A DNA stretch of 64,000 nucleotides from positions 1 through 64,000 of the forward strand of contig NZ_JBBPCO010000012.1 of the NCBI RefSeq assembly GCF_038070005.1. The letters run 5' to 3'. Below are positions 24,104 to 33,674 of this stretch, piece after piece; position 1 is the first letter of the stretch, and the number at the start of each line of letters is the position of its first letter. The position numbers and the translations under genes are program-made. The notes beneath the pieces were generated by a model. The model ran no database searches and was not told where the DNA came from. It worked only from the letters and a program-made list of their open reading frames with translations. Origin of the DNA: Thermithiobacillus plumbiphilus (GTDB lineage Bacteria > Pseudomonadota > Gammaproteobacteria > Acidithiobacillales > Thermithiobacillaceae).

Positions 24104-25086
24104 TGCAAGCTACACCTGTCGATTTCGCCTTTCATGATCTCGAGCCGGGCAGCGATGATTTCCGCGCCGATGTGCTGCAGGGCCTGGCAAAGCCCGGCAA
24201 GGAAATCCCGCCCAAGTATTTTTATGATGCCGAAGGCTCAAAGCTGTTCAGCGCCATCTGCGAACTGCCGGAATACTATCCGACCCGCACCGAGATCGGG
24301 ATACTGGCGGCGCAGGCTGAGGAGATCGCGCGACTGGCTGGGCCAGATTCGCTGATCCTCGAGTATGGCAGCGGCAGCAGCCAGAAGATCAGGCTGCTGA
24401 TTCAGGCCATGCGGCCGTGCGGCTATGTGCCCATCGAGATCTGCCGCAGCTATCTGCAGGATGCCGCCGCCGAACTGACGCAGCACTTCCCCGGCTTGCC
24501 GATCCACGCCATCTGCGCCGATTATACCCAGTTGCGCCATTTGCCCGCCGAGGTCAAGGCTCATGGCCGCCACATGCTCTTCTTTCCGGGCTCCACCATC
24601 GGCAACTGCACGCCGCTACAGGCCACCCAGCTTCTGAAAACTGCCGCCACCCTGCTCGGGCCCTCGGGCGCCCTGCTGATCGGGGTGGATCTGAAGAAGG
24701 ATCCGGCGCGACTGAATGCGGCCTACAATGATACTCAGGGTGTCACGGCTGCCTTCAATCTGAACCTGCTCAGGCGCATCAATCAGGAACTTGACGGCGA
24801 CTTTGACCTTGCCAATTTCCGCCATCGGGCCTTCTACAATGCCGACCAGGGCCGTGTGGAGATGCATCTGGAGAGCCTTGCGGACCAGCGCGTGCGCGTG
24901 GCGGATGTGATTTTTGATTTTCGGCGTAACGAGAGCATCCATACCGAGAATTCCTACAAATACACCACCGAGGAATTCCGGCAGATGGCTGAAACCGCCG
25001 GTTTCAAGCCTTTGCGGGTCTGGACGGATGCCGAACATCTGTTCAGCGTGCATTATCTGCAGGTCGGGGTCGGTTGGAGAGGATGA
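24103..25086 (+). CDS. egtD: Histidine N-alpha-methyltransferase EgtD
   Basis: This is a 327-aa SAM-dependent methyltransferase that trimethylates histidine to hercynine. The N-terminal GLAKPGKEIPPKYFYDAEGS and EYGSGSSQKIRLLI are family signatures, with the SAM-binding loop in the latter and MLFFPGSTIGN further on. The later SIHTENSYKYT motif is the histidine-binding region. It overlaps egtB by one base (TGATG), so the two are translationally coupled. Ergothioneine would serve as a redox buffer, which fits a sulfur-oxidising life, although that link is inferred. Confidence 0.95.
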   Translation: MQATPVDFAFHDLEPGSDDFRADVLQGLAKPGKEIPPKYFYDAEGSKLFSAICELPEYYPTRTEIGILAAQAEEIARLAGPDSLILEYGSGSSQKIRLLIQAMRPCGYVPIEICRSYLQDAAAELTQHFPGLPIHAICADYTQLRHLPAEVKAHGRHMLFFPGSTIGNCTPLQATQLLKTAATLLGPSGALLIGVDLKKDPARLNAAYNDTQGVTAAFNLNLLRRINQELDGDFDLANFRHRAFYNADQGRVEMHLESLADQRVRVADVIFDFRRNESIHTENSYKYTTEEFRQMAETAGFKPLRVWTDAEHLFSVHYLQVGVGWRG

Positions 25087-25105
25087 ATGAGGCCTGTTCA
25101 GCATG

Positions 25106-25127
25106 GGAGAGGGTCGAGACCCTCTCC
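25106..25127 (+). terminator. Terminator-like hairpin after egtD
   Basis: GGAGAGGGTC-ga-GACCCTCTCC forms a 10-bp stem, or 9 bp with a 4-nt loop. A T-rich stretch (ACTTTTATT) begins about 10 bp later, so termination may be weak. It separates egtBD from the convergent zinc-ribbon gene. Confidence 0.5.
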
Positions 25128-25138
25128 GGCTTGCACTT

Positions 25139-25447
25139 TTATTCGCGCTGCCCACTGTAGGTAAACTCGACGTCCGCGCGGCCGCAGCTCGGGCATTGCT
25201 GGATGACGCCATCGGCCTCAACGCCCAGGGGTTCCTCGCAAAAGGAGCAGGTATAGATGCCCTGCCAGGGGGCTGGCTCGCCAGCAGCAAAGTGGGCAAG
25301 ATCGCCACTACCGCGCTCGATCTGGGTGCGGCTGCCCTGGACTTCCGAGGTGGCGGGCATGGTTTCGAAGGGATAGCGGACCTGCTCGTATTTGGGCGCG
25401 GTGAATTTTTCGCCACGAAGTTTGGGGGTGCTCTTGCGCGTCGTCAT
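25139..25447 (-). CDS. Small zinc-ribbon protein
   Basis: This 102-aa protein ends in a zinc ribbon formed by YTCSFCEEP and IQQCPSCGRADVEF, giving two CxxC pairs. The N-terminal half is basic and low in hydrophobic residues. The start at 25447 (MTTRKSTPKL) has a plausible AGGAGT upstream on the minus strand, whereas the longer frame would overlap the ald leader. Such zinc-ribbon proteins are widespread and uncharacterised. No function is assigned. Confidence 0.72.
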   Translation of the reverse strand: MTTRKSTPKLRGEKFTAPKYEQVRYPFETMPATSEVQGSRTQIERGSGDLAHFAAGEPAPWQGIYTCSFCEEPLGVEADGVIQQCPSCGRADVEFTYSGQRE

Positions 25448-25605
25448 ACCGGACTCCTGTGCCACGAGAAACGGCTTTTCATGATAACGCCGGGCAAGGC
25501 CGCGCTGATCCAACCAAGGGTTGAGTCCGGCGCACTCCTGCCTCAGCGGGTGGACGGCCGCGGATTTTTCTCCCATAACTCCAATCAGGGACTCCAGGAG
25601 GATTC

Positions 25606-26730
25606 ATGCGTATCGGCGTGCCAAAGGAAGTGAAGATCCAGGAATACCGGGTCGGCCTGCTGCCGGCAGGGGTCAGCGCCCTGGTCGGGATGGGCCATGA
25701 GGTCGTGGTGGAAAGCAAGGCCGGCAGCCGCATCGGCTACCCCGATGAGGTTTACCGCCAGGCCGGGGCCGCGATTGCGCCCAGCCCGGAAGCCGCCTGG
25801 GACACCGACCTCGTGGTCAAGGTCAAGGAACCCCAGCCCCAGGAATACGATTTCCTGCGTCCCGGCCAGTTGCTGTTTACCTATCTGCACCTCGCCCCGG
25901 CCCCGGATCTGACCAAGGCCCTGCTGGAGCACGAGACCATCGGCATTGCCTACGAGACGGTGACGGATGCCCAGGGCGCACTGCCCCTGCTCACGCCCAT
26001 GAGCGAGGTTGCCGGGCGGCTATCGGTGCAGGCCGGTGCCACTGCCCTGCAGATGATTGACGGTGGCATTGGCACCCTGCTCGGCGGCGTGCCCGGCGTG
26101 GCACCCGGCAAGGTGCTCATCCTCGGCGGCGGCGTGGTCGGTACCCAGGCCGCGCGCATGGCGTTGGGCCTGGGCGCGGATGTGAGCATTCTCGACATCA
26201 ACCTGCAGCGGCTGCGCCAGCTCGATGATCTCTTCGGACCGCGTCTGAAGACCCGCCATGCCGATCGACACACGCTGGAGACGCTGAGTCGCGAGGCGGA
26301 TCTCTTGATCGGCGCGGTGCTGATTCCCGGCAGGCAGGCGCCCAAGCTCATCAGCCGGGAGATGGTCAGGGGAATGAAACCGGGTACGGTCTTGGTGGAC
26401 GTCGCCATCGATCAGGGCGGTTGCGCCGAGACCTCCCGGCCCACCACTCACGAGCAGCCGACCTATGTCGAGGAAGGCGTGGTGCACTACTGCGTCAGCA
26501 ACATGCCTGGCGCGGTGGCGCGCACATCCACCCAGGCGCTCACCCAGGCGACCCTGCCCTATGTCCTGGAGATCGCCGGCAAGGGCTGGACACGGGCCTT
26601 GCAGGAAAATGCCGGTCTGCTGGCCGGCTTGAACGTGTTTCGGGGAATGGTGACCAACCGGGCGGTGGCCGAGGATCTTGGGTTTACCTATGTGGCGCCC
26701 GAGGAAGCGCTGAAGCAGGCCCTGCCCTAG
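25606..26730 (+). CDS. ald: Alanine dehydrogenase
   Basis: This 374-aa NAD-dependent enzyme interconverts L-alanine and pyruvate plus ammonia. The N-terminus [18 protein letters not shown], the pyruvate-binding segment near [12 protein letters not shown], and the Rossmann motif [20 protein letters not shown] are clear. The catalytic His (YLHLAP) and the [15 protein letters not shown] region are present. Length and sequence match family norms. It has a GGAG Shine-Dalgarno upstream. Its 3' end overlaps the convergent rnd gene by four bases. Confidence 0.95.
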   Translation: MRIGVPKEVKIQEYRVGLLPAGVSALVGMGHEVVVESKAGSRIGYPDEVYRQAGAAIAPSPEAAWDTDLVVKVKEPQPQEYDFLRPGQLLFTYLHLAPAPDLTKALLEHETIGIAYETVTDAQGALPLLTPMSEVAGRLSVQAGATALQMIDGGIGTLLGGVPGVAPGKVLILGGGVVGTQAARMALGLGADVSILDINLQRLRQLDDLFGPRLKTRHADRHTLETLSREADLLIGAVLIPGRQAPKLISREMVRGMKPGTVLVDVAIDQGGCAETSRPTTHEQPTYVEEGVVHYCVSNMPGAVARTSTQALTQATLPYVLEIAGKGWTRALQENAGLLAGLNVFRGMVTNRAVAEDLGFTYVAPEEALKQALP

Positions 26731-27869
26731 CCTGCGCCTTCCAGGGTCACCAGCTGTCCACCAACCACCCGCAGGGACAGCTCGCCATCGAGCACCCGCT
26801 TGAGCTCGCGGCCCACCAGGCGCCCGCGCCAGCCCTGAAACACTTCCGCATCCGGGTCATTGGCCACCAGGGCCTCCAGTTCCGCGCGCCCGGCCAGCAG
26901 TTGCGCCGCAACCCCCTGCTCCAGGCCGCGCTGGCGCACCAAGGCCTGCAAAAGATCCACCAGCACCATGTCCGCGGGCTTGAGCTTGCGCTTCTCGCGC
27001 CAGACCGGCCGCTCCGTCTCGGGTATCTCCAGCCCGCGCGCCACGGCGGCGAGCAGGGCCTTGCCCCATTCGCGCACCTGGCTCTCGTGCAGGCCGCGTA
27101 TCCGGCCCAGCGCCTCGGCACTGGCGGGGGCCTGGCGGGCAATCTCGAACAGCACATCATCATCCACGATCCACTTGCGCGGCTTGTTGCGCGCCATCGC
27201 CGTCTCCTCGCGCCAGGCCGCCAGCTCGCGCAGGATGGCGAGTTGCTTGGGCCGCAGCATCTGGCCTTTCTTGATGCGCCGGAAAATCTCCCGCACATCG
27301 GCCTGATACAGCGTCGGATCGGCCAGCCGCTCGAAGTCCTCCTGCACCCAGCTCAGGCGCCCGGTATCCTTCAGCTCGTCGCGCAGCTTTTTGTAGACCA
27401 CGCGCAGATAGCGCACGTCATCCTCGGCATAGCGCAGCTGCGCCTCGTCCAGCGGGCGACGGCTCCAGTCGGTGCGGGTCAGGGTCTTGTCGAGCTGCTC
27501 GCCCGTGATGGCTTCCACCAGCCGCGCATAGCTGACCGACTCCTCATGACCGGCCACGGTGGCGGCGATCTGGGTATCGAACACCGGCGCGGGCAACTTG
27601 CCGGTGAGATCGAGAATGATCTCCAGGTCCTGACGCGCGGCGTGAAACACCTTGACGATGCGCGGATCCGCCAGCACTTCCCAAAGCGGCCTCAGGTCCA
27701 TGCTCAGCGGATCGACCGCGGCCACGACCTCGTCATTGGCCACCTGGATCAGGCAGAGCTTGGCATAGTAGGTCTTTTCGCGCATGAACTCGGTGTCCAC
27801 GGCGATATAGTCGCCCTGTCGCAGGGTGTCACAGAGGCTTTGCAGGGCTTCGGGCGTGGTCACGAGCAT
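26727..27869 (-). CDS. rnd: Ribonuclease D
   Basis: This 380-aa 3'-to-5' exoribonuclease belongs to the DEDD family. The exonuclease domain has YIAVDTEFMRE (Asp and Glu of motif I), VFHAARQDLEIIL (motif II Asp) and LRYAEDDVRYL (motif III). One or two HRDC domains follow, with RELAAWREETAMARNKPRKWIVDDDVLFEIA as the first. It trims tRNA 3' precursors. It lies three bp downstream of speA on the same strand, so the two are probably co-transcribed. Confidence 0.95.
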   Translation of the reverse strand: MLVTTPEALQSLCDTLRQGDYIAVDTEFMREKTYYAKLCLIQVANDEVVAAVDPLSMDLRPLWEVLADPRIVKVFHAARQDLEIILDLTGKLPAPVFDTQIAATVAGHEESVSYARLVEAITGEQLDKTLTRTDWSRRPLDEAQLRYAEDDVRYLRVVYKKLRDELKDTGRLSWVQEDFERLADPTLYQADVREIFRRIKKGQMLRPKQLAILRELAAWREETAMARNKPRKWIVDDDVLFEIARQAPASAEALGRIRGLHESQVREWGKALLAAVARGLEIPETERPVWREKRKLKPADMVLVDLLQALVRQRGLEQGVAAQLLAGRAELEALVANDPDAEVFQGWRGRLVGRELKRVLDGELSLRVVGGQLVTLEGAG

Positions 27870-27872
27870 TGT

Positions 27873-29762
27873 TCAGTCTTCCAGGTAGGTGTAGCCGCGC
27901 AGACCCTCGCCGATCTCCCGCAGGAATTCCTGGCGCTGGTCATCTGACAGTTCGGGGTGGGCATCGATCTTGCCGCCAAAGGCATTGAGCAGGGTATCGG
28001 CATCGAAATGCACGTAGCGCAGCACCGAATCCACGGTATCGCCCTGCTGCGGATGCACCAGCCGGTGCCCGCCATCAGGCCTCAACTCGACGTGCACGGA
28101 ATCGGTGTCGCCAAAGAGGTTGTGCATGTCGCCCAGGATCTCCTGATAGGCGCCGACCATGAAGATACCGATCAGATAGGGCTGTTGCGGCTGGATCGCG
28201 TGCAATGGCAGGCTCGGTTCGATGCCGCTGAAGGCAACATAGTCGTCCACCTGGCCGTCGGAATCGCAGGTGATGTCCTGCAGGGTGACGCGCCGCTCCG
28301 GCCGCTCGTTGAGGCGATGCAGGGGCAGGATGGGAAAGATCTGGTTGATGGCCCAGGAATCCGGCAGCGACTGGAACAGCGAGAAATTGCCGAAGTACTT
28401 GTCCACCAGCCGGTTGTTGAGCTCATCGAGCAATTCGCGTTGCGCCCGCGACTGCCCGGAAAGGAGCTCGCGCACCCGGTGGCAGGTGGCGAAATAGATC
28501 TGCTCGGCCCAGGCGCGCTGCTCCAGGGTCAGCATGCCGTGGTTGAACATGCCCTGCGCCTCGCCCAGCAGGTAATTGGCATCGTGGAAGGCCTCCAGCA
28601 CCGAGCGACTGCTGAGATTCTGCAAGCCAAACCAGAGGTCCTGCAGGATCTGCGGTGCTTGCGCCGGCAGCGGGTTCACCGCCAGATCGCCCGGCGCGCG
28701 CTCGATATCGACGATATTGGTGATGAGCATGGCGTGGTGCGCGGTCATCGCCCGACCCGACTCGGAGATGATGTCCGGGTGCGGCAGATTCTCCTGGGCG
28801 CAGATCTCCCACAGCGCATGCACCACGTCGTTGGCGTACTCCTGCACCGAGTAGTTCATCGAGCAGTAGGCGCGCGAGCGGGTACCCTCGTAGTCCACGC
28901 TCAGCCCGCCGCCGACGTCCACCACGCGGATGCTCGCGCCAAGACGCCGCAGTTCGGCGTAGAAGCGCGCGCACTCGCCCATGCCGCGCTTGATGTCCTG
29001 GATGTTGGCGATCTGCGAGCCCAGGTGAAAATGCTGCAACTGCAGGCAATCGAGCATGTCCACTTCGCGCAGATGCTGCAACAGGGCCAGGATCTGGGTG
29101 GATGAGAGCCCGAACTTGGACTTCTCCCCGCCCGAGTTCTGCCACTTGCCCGAGGCCGCCGAGGCCAGGCGCACGCGCACGCCGATCAAGGGACGCACCT
29201 GCAGCGCCCGGGATTCCTCGATGATCAGATCCAGCTCGGAGAGCTTCTCGACCACGATATACACCCGATGCCCGAGCTTCTGGCCGATCAAAGCAAGCCG
29301 GATGTACTCGCGGTCCTTGTAGCCATTGCAGACCACCACGCCATTGGGCTTCGAGAGCGCCAGCACCGCCAGGAGCTCGGGCTTGCTGCCGGCCTCCAGG
29401 CCCACCCGCTCGGCGCCGCTGACAAGGATCTCCTCGACCACGCGCCGCTGCTGATTGACCTTGATGGGATAGACGGCGGTGTAATGACCCTGATAACCGT
29501 CATCGCGCATGGCCTGGGCAAAGGCATTGCACAGTGTCGCGACGCGATGGCGCAGGATATCCGAGAAGCGCACCAGCACCGGCAGGGTCAGGCCGGCGGC
29601 CTTGAGTTCAGACGCGAGCTTATGGAGATCCACGCCCGGCTTGTCCTGATCGCCGTCGGGATAGGCGAGCAGATGGCCCTCGGGACTGATGTCGAAGTAG
29701 CCATTGCCCCAATAGGCCATGTTGTACAGCTCACGCGCCTGCGCGATGTCCCAGTCCCTCAT
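27873..29762 (-). CDS. speA: Biosynthetic arginine decarboxylase
   Basis: This is a fold-type III PLP enzyme of 629 aa that converts arginine to agmatine for polyamine synthesis. The PLP lysine sits in YTAVYPIKVNQQR, and the family signature GIGSKPELLAVLAL-like segment reads GLEAGSKPELLAVLAL here. VVDVGGGLSVDYEGT and ISESGRAMTAHHAM bind cofactor phosphate and substrate. ATG at 29762 is preferred to the ATG at 29774 because GGAGAG lies directly before it. Agmatine would next need agmatinase or deiminase, which are not in the window. rnd follows by three bp. Confidence 0.95.
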   Translation of the reverse strand: MRDWDIAQARELYNMAYWGNGYFDISPEGHLLAYPDGDQDKPGVDLHKLASELKAAGLTLPVLVRFSDILRHRVATLCNAFAQAMRDDGYQGHYTAVYPIKVNQQRRVVEEILVSGAERVGLEAGSKPELLAVLALSKPNGVVVCNGYKDREYIRLALIGQKLGHRVYIVVEKLSELDLIIEESRALQVRPLIGVRVRLASAASGKWQNSGGEKSKFGLSSTQILALLQHLREVDMLDCLQLQHFHLGSQIANIQDIKRGMGECARFYAELRRLGASIRVVDVGGGLSVDYEGTRSRAYCSMNYSVQEYANDVVHALWEICAQENLPHPDIISESGRAMTAHHAMLITNIVDIERAPGDLAVNPLPAQAPQILQDLWFGLQNLSSRSVLEAFHDANYLLGEAQGMFNHGMLTLEQRAWAEQIYFATCHRVRELLSGQSRAQRELLDELNNRLVDKYFGNFSLFQSLPDSWAINQIFPILPLHRLNERPERRVTLQDITCDSDGQVDDYVAFSGIEPSLPLHAIQPQQPYLIGIFMVGAYQEILGDMHNLFGDTDSVHVELRPDGGHRLVHPQQGDTVDSVLRYVHFDADTLLNAFGGKIDAHPELSDDQRQEFLREIGEGLRGYTYLED

Positions 29763-29884
29763 CGTTCTCTCCATCCTGATCCGTCTGGCAGTCTAGGCAT
29801 TCGCCAGCAGGCACGCAAGCCCGCAAGGCGACTGGAGATTCATTGTCCAGCCGTTATACTAGCGAATTTTGCACAGGACCTCCC

Positions 29885-31024
29885 GTGAGCGCCCTCCCCC
29901 TGCTTGGCGGCCTGTCCGCCGAAGAATTCCTTGCCGACTACTGGCAGAAGCGGCCCCTGCTGATCCGCCAGGCCATACCCGGCTTCATGGGTCTCATGGA
30001 TGCCGATGAACTGGCTGGGCTCGCCTGCGAGGACAGCGCCCTGTCGCGCCTGGTGATCGAGAAGACTGGGCCTGAAGGCAGCCACTGGCAACTGCGCCAG
30101 GGGCCCTTTGGCGCGCGTGACTTCAGGAAGCTGCCGGACAGTCACTGGAGCCTGCTGGTGCAGGAGGTCAATCATTTCCTGCCCGAGGCCTGGGATCTGT
30201 TGCTGCGCTTTGGCTTCATCCCCTTCGCCCGGCTGGAGGATCTGATGGTCAGCTATGCCGCCCCCCAGGGCTCGGTGGGCGCGCATTTCGATTCCTACGA
30301 TGTGTTCTTGTTGCAGGGCCAGGGGCGGCGCGAGTGGCGCATCAGCGCCCAGACGGATCTTGCGCTGGTCGAGGACGCCCCGCTGAAGCTCCTCAAGAAT
30401 TTCCAGGCCGAGCAGAGCTGGGTGCTCGAACCCGGTGACATGCTTTACCTGCCGCCGCGCATCGCCCACCACGGCATCGCGCAGGATGCCTGCATGACCT
30501 ATTCCATCGGCTTTCGCGCGCCCAGTCGGGCGGAACTGCTGGGGGGCTTTCTCGATTACCTGCACGAGCAGCTCCAACCCGAAGGGCTCTACAGTGATCC
30601 CGACCTGCCGCTGCAGGCCCATCCCGCCGAACTCAGCAGCTTCACCCTTGATAAAAGCCGCGCCATGCTCGACGCCCTGCGCTGGGACGAAGCCATGTTC
30701 GAGGACTTTCTCGGCCGCTTCCTGACCGAGCCCCGGCCGCACGTGGTCTTTGATCCGCCCGAAATAGCCCTCGGCCTGGCGGCCTTCAGCAAGATCCTGA
30801 AGCAGGCCGGCAGCATCGAACTGGCCCTGCCCAGCCGCCTGCTCTATCGCGGCCAGGGTTTCTTCATGAATGGAGAGGCCACCGAGATCAGCCCGGCCGA
30901 TGCAGCCAGCTTCAGCTCACTTGCCAACCAGCGGCGACTTGAACTGCCCGCCCGCCTGAACCGCGAGAGCATCGGCATCCTGCATGCCTGGCATCGCGCC
31001 GGCTTCATCGTGCTCTCCGACTGA
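29885..31024 (+). CDS. roxA: Ribosomal protein L16 arginine hydroxylase RoxA (YcfD-like, JmjC cupin)
   Basis: This 379-aa 2-oxoglutarate/Fe(II) oxygenase has a JmjC-type cupin domain. The iron facial triad is visible as HFD (GAHFDSYDVFLLQGQGRREW) and a later His (PPRIAHHGIA). The N-terminus ADYWQKRPLLIRQAIPGF and the C-terminal winged-helix-like region match E. coli YcfD, which hydroxylates an arginine of ribosomal protein L16. GTG at 29885 gives the usual length; upstream in-frame ATG at 29843 adds 14 residues without support. The last 108 bp overlap the convergent Mut7-C gene. Confidence 0.88.
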   Translation: MSALPLLGGLSAEEFLADYWQKRPLLIRQAIPGFMGLMDADELAGLACEDSALSRLVIEKTGPEGSHWQLRQGPFGARDFRKLPDSHWSLLVQEVNHFLPEAWDLLLRFGFIPFARLEDLMVSYAAPQGSVGAHFDSYDVFLLQGQGRREWRISAQTDLALVEDAPLKLLKNFQAEQSWVLEPGDMLYLPPRIAHHGIAQDACMTYSIGFRAPSRAELLGGFLDYLHEQLQPEGLYSDPDLPLQAHPAELSSFTLDKSRAMLDALRWDEAMFEDFLGRFLTEPRPHVVFDPPEIALGLAAFSKILKQAGSIELALPSRLLYRGQGFFMNGEATEISPADAASFSSLANQRRLELPARLNRESIGILHAWHRAGFIVLSD

Positions 31025-31480
31025 AGCCCCCTGCCAGATGGCCAGGCGGCGCTGCATGCGCTGCACGTGCCCACCGGGCCAGAACAGCTTTTCGCATCGC
31101 GGGCAGTGTCGCAGGGGCATGTCGCCGCTGAGCACGCCGGGAGGGGCCAGCCGGCGCAGGTCGATGCCAGCATCCTGCAGCGGTGTGTTACAGAGCAGGC
31201 AACGGCTGAAGGGCCGGTAGAACCAGTTCAGGGACAGCTTATCGCTCAGTTCATTGGCGCAGGCATCGAGATCCATGCTGTCGAGCAGCAGCACCGTATC
31301 CGCGGCATGGCGCATTTCCAGCATCTTGCGGTCGCGGGTCAGCAACAGGCGATCCTCACTGATGGCCATGTGCAACAACTCGCGGTCCGGTGCCCCATCC
31401 ACGCCCACGGCGGTATCATGGCCCGCCGCCCGCAACCAGCGGCTCAGGCCCTTCAGCATTTCATCGCAAAGAAATTTCAT
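30917..31480 (-). CDS. Mut7-C RNase-domain (PIN-like) and zinc-ribbon protein
   Basis: This 187-aa protein begins with MKFLCDEMLKGLSRWLRAAG and has LLLTRDRKMLEMR, the Mut7-C pattern related to PIN nucleases (conserved Asp6, Asp51 region). A zinc ribbon follows (CLLCNTPL and CPRCEKLFWPG). The core ends near AIWQG, about residue 150. The remaining 35 or so residues, reading GASVGEHDEAGAMPG and onwards, are encoded antisense to the end of roxA and have no family resemblance. It is probably a read-out tail after loss of an earlier stop. Nuclease activity is inferred from the fold. Confidence 0.82.
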   Translation of the reverse strand: MKFLCDEMLKGLSRWLRAAGHDTAVGVDGAPDRELLHMAISEDRLLLTRDRKMLEMRHAADTVLLLDSMDLDACANELSDKLSLNWFYRPFSRCLLCNTPLQDAGIDLRRLAPPGVLSGDMPLRHCPRCEKLFWPGGHVQRMQRRLAIWQGASVGEHDEAGAMPGMQDADALAVQAGGQFKSPLVGK

Positions 31481-31681
31481 CGTTTGCAGGCCCCGACAGT
31501 CTCTTCCGGTCAGGGCTGGCGCTGGACCGGTCGACTTTGGTGAGAAGGGCGGATGGGATAAGGCTGTTTATCTCTTATACTGCTAATTAGACATAACAAG
31601 AACCTGAGGGTTCTGGGCTGGCAGGCGTGATCTCTCCCCTGTAGGATCATGAACCCACCAGGATAGGCTCCGGAAGCTCCC

Positions 31682-32941
31682 ATGACCACATTGATCGCAG
31701 TGCTGCTGGCCAGTCTGGCGACGCTCATCTTCATCAACCTGTCGGCCAGCAAGAAAGAGATCCAGCATCGGATTGCGCACCTCTATGGCGTGCGCGACCC
31801 GCAGTTCCAGCGCGCCATGAGCGTGCTGCTCGGCCCCGGCATCCTGCCCGGCAATCGCATTGAAGACCTGCAGAATGGCGACGAGATCTTTCCGGCCATG
31901 CTCGCCGCTATCCTCGGCGCACAGCACACCATCAACTTCGAAACCTATATCTACTGGTCCGGCGAGATCGGCAAGGCCTTTGCCGAAGCGCTTTCGGAGC
32001 GCGCCCGCGCTGGCGTGAAGGTACTGGTGCTGCTCGACTGGGTAGGCAGTTACAAGATGGAAGAAATATATCTCAACGAGATGCGTGCCGCCGGGGTAAG
32101 GGTACGCAAGTATCACCCGCTGCGCTGGTACAACCTGTCGCGCCTGAACAACCGCACCCACCGCAAGCTGCTGATCGTGGATGGGCGCATCGGCTTCACC
32201 GGCGGCGTCGGCATCGCCGACCTCTGGACCGGCCATGCCCAGGACCCCGAGCACTGGCGCGACTCGCATTTCCGCGTGGAAGGCCCGGTAGTCGCGCAAT
32301 TGCAGGCGGCCTTTCTCGACAACTGGATCGAGATGGAGGGCGAAGTGCCGCATGGGGCGGAATATTTCCCGGCCCTGGAACCCGTGGGCGAACACGCGGC
32401 CCAGCTTTTCAAGAGCTCCCCGCAGGAAGGGGCGCAAAGCGCGCACCTGATGTACCTGATGGCCATCAGCGCCGCCCAGGAAAGCATCCGCGTGGCCAAC
32501 GCCTATTTCATCCCCGACTCGGTCTCGCGACGTCAACTCATCGCCGCCTTGCACCGCGGGGTACGGGTGCAGATCCTCGTGCCGGGCAAGTATATCGATA
32601 CTGCCGTGGCTCGCCAGGCTTCGCGGGCGCACTGGGGTGAGCTGCTGGAAGCAGGCGCCGAGATCCATGAATATCAGCCTACCATGTATCATTGCAAGGT
32701 CATGATCGTGGACAGCCATCTGGTCTCGGTTGGTTCCACCAACTTCGACAACCGCAGCTTTCAGCTCAATGACGAGGCCAACCTCAATATCTATGACTCC
32801 GCCTTTGCCGAGGAGCAGGTCCGCATCTTCCAGCAGGACCTGCAACGGTCAAAGCGCATCGAGCTGCGCCAGTGGCAGGCGCGCCCCTGGACGGAAAGAG
32901 TCGTCGAAGCCCTGTCCGGCCTGCTGGCCCGGCAACTCTAG
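31682..32941 (+). CDS. Cardiolipin synthase (phospholipase D family)
   Basis: This 419-aa membrane-associated protein has one N-terminal hydrophobic segment and two HKD motifs, HRKLLIVDGRIGFTGG near 159 and HCKVMIVDSHLVSVGS near 339 (each HxKx4D). It also has NFETYIYWSGEIG at the first domain and NRSFQLNDEANL after the second. These define the ClsB-type cardiolipin synthases, which join two phosphatidylglycerols (or PG plus another lipid). The closest subtype cannot be decided from sequence alone. The 3' end overlaps the convergent phosphatase gene by four bases. Confidence 0.87.
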   Translation: MTTLIAVLLASLATLIFINLSASKKEIQHRIAHLYGVRDPQFQRAMSVLLGPGILPGNRIEDLQNGDEIFPAMLAAILGAQHTINFETYIYWSGEIGKAFAEALSERARAGVKVLVLLDWVGSYKMEEIYLNEMRAAGVRVRKYHPLRWYNLSRLNNRTHRKLLIVDGRIGFTGGVGIADLWTGHAQDPEHWRDSHFRVEGPVVAQLQAAFLDNWIEMEGEVPHGAEYFPALEPVGEHAAQLFKSSPQEGAQSAHLMYLMAISAAQESIRVANAYFIPDSVSRRQLIAALHRGVRVQILVPGKYIDTAVARQASRAHWGELLEAGAEIHEYQPTMYHCKVMIVDSHLVSVGSTNFDNRSFQLNDEANLNIYDSAFAEEQVRIFQQDLQRSKRIELRQWQARPWTERVVEALSGLLARQL

Positions 32942-33567
32942 CGCCCTCGATCCACTGGCAGGGCTTTCAGGCCGTGGCCCAGCAGGGTATAGCGTCCGTT
33001 TTCGTGCCGAAAGCGGCTGAACTCCGCGTTTCTTACCTGAATGTCATAAATTGCCGCCAGCGGCACCTGCAGGGCGTGATGGAATACCGCCCGCATCACC
33101 CCGGCGTGACAGACCACCAGCACCTGCTCCCCGGCGTGGCGGGTCACGAGATCCGTGCAGGCCCGGCCGACGCGCGCGAGGAATTCTCCCAGCGGCTCCG
33201 CGCCCTCGGGGCGCTGCTGCAGCGGATCGGCGCGAAAGCGCTCCAGCGCGCCTGGGGTCGCCGCACTGATTTCCGCGCGTGTCCGCCCTTCCCAGACGCC
33301 AAAACCCACTTCCTTCAGGCGTTCGTCGAACTCCAGTTCAAGCCCCATGGCGACGGCCAACTCCTCGGCAAAGGCGCGGCAACGCATTAGCGGCGAGCTG
33401 ACGATGCGCGTCCAGGGCCGTCCCCCCGCCACCGCCTGGCGCATCTGCGCCCAGCCATGCTCGCTCAAGGGATCATCGATCTGGCCGCGATAGCGCTGCG
33501 AGCCCCCCACGGGCTCGCCATGGCGCAGAAAATCAAGCCCCGTGGGGGCATTGTCTGCTTGGCTCAT
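32938..33567 (-). CDS. Histidine phosphatase-family protein
   Basis: This 209-aa phosphatase of the phosphoglycerate mutase-like fold has the catalytic RHGE motif (DFLRHGEPV, phospho-His16) near the N-terminus and a second His (VVCHAGVMRA). LSEHGWAQMRQAV and IVSSPLMRCRAFAEEL match the CobC/alpha-ribazole phosphatase branch. Its true substrate cannot be read from the sequence, and no cobalamin genes are near. It is convergent with the cardiolipin synthase gene. Confidence 0.85.
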   Translation of the reverse strand: MSQADNAPTGLDFLRHGEPVGGSQRYRGQIDDPLSEHGWAQMRQAVAGGRPWTRIVSSPLMRCRAFAEELAVAMGLELEFDERLKEVGFGVWEGRTRAEISAATPGALERFRADPLQQRPEGAEPLGEFLARVGRACTDLVTRHAGEQVLVVCHAGVMRAVFHHALQVPLAAIYDIQVRNAEFSRFRHENGRYTLLGHGLKALPVDRGR

Positions 33568-33674
33568 GCGTATGGATCCTCATCGACATTTGATCAATTA
33601 CCGCTCATCATGCCAGAAACGGGCTATAATCGTCATGAAGTCAAAGCAAAATGCACAACTGGGGAACTGCAGGC

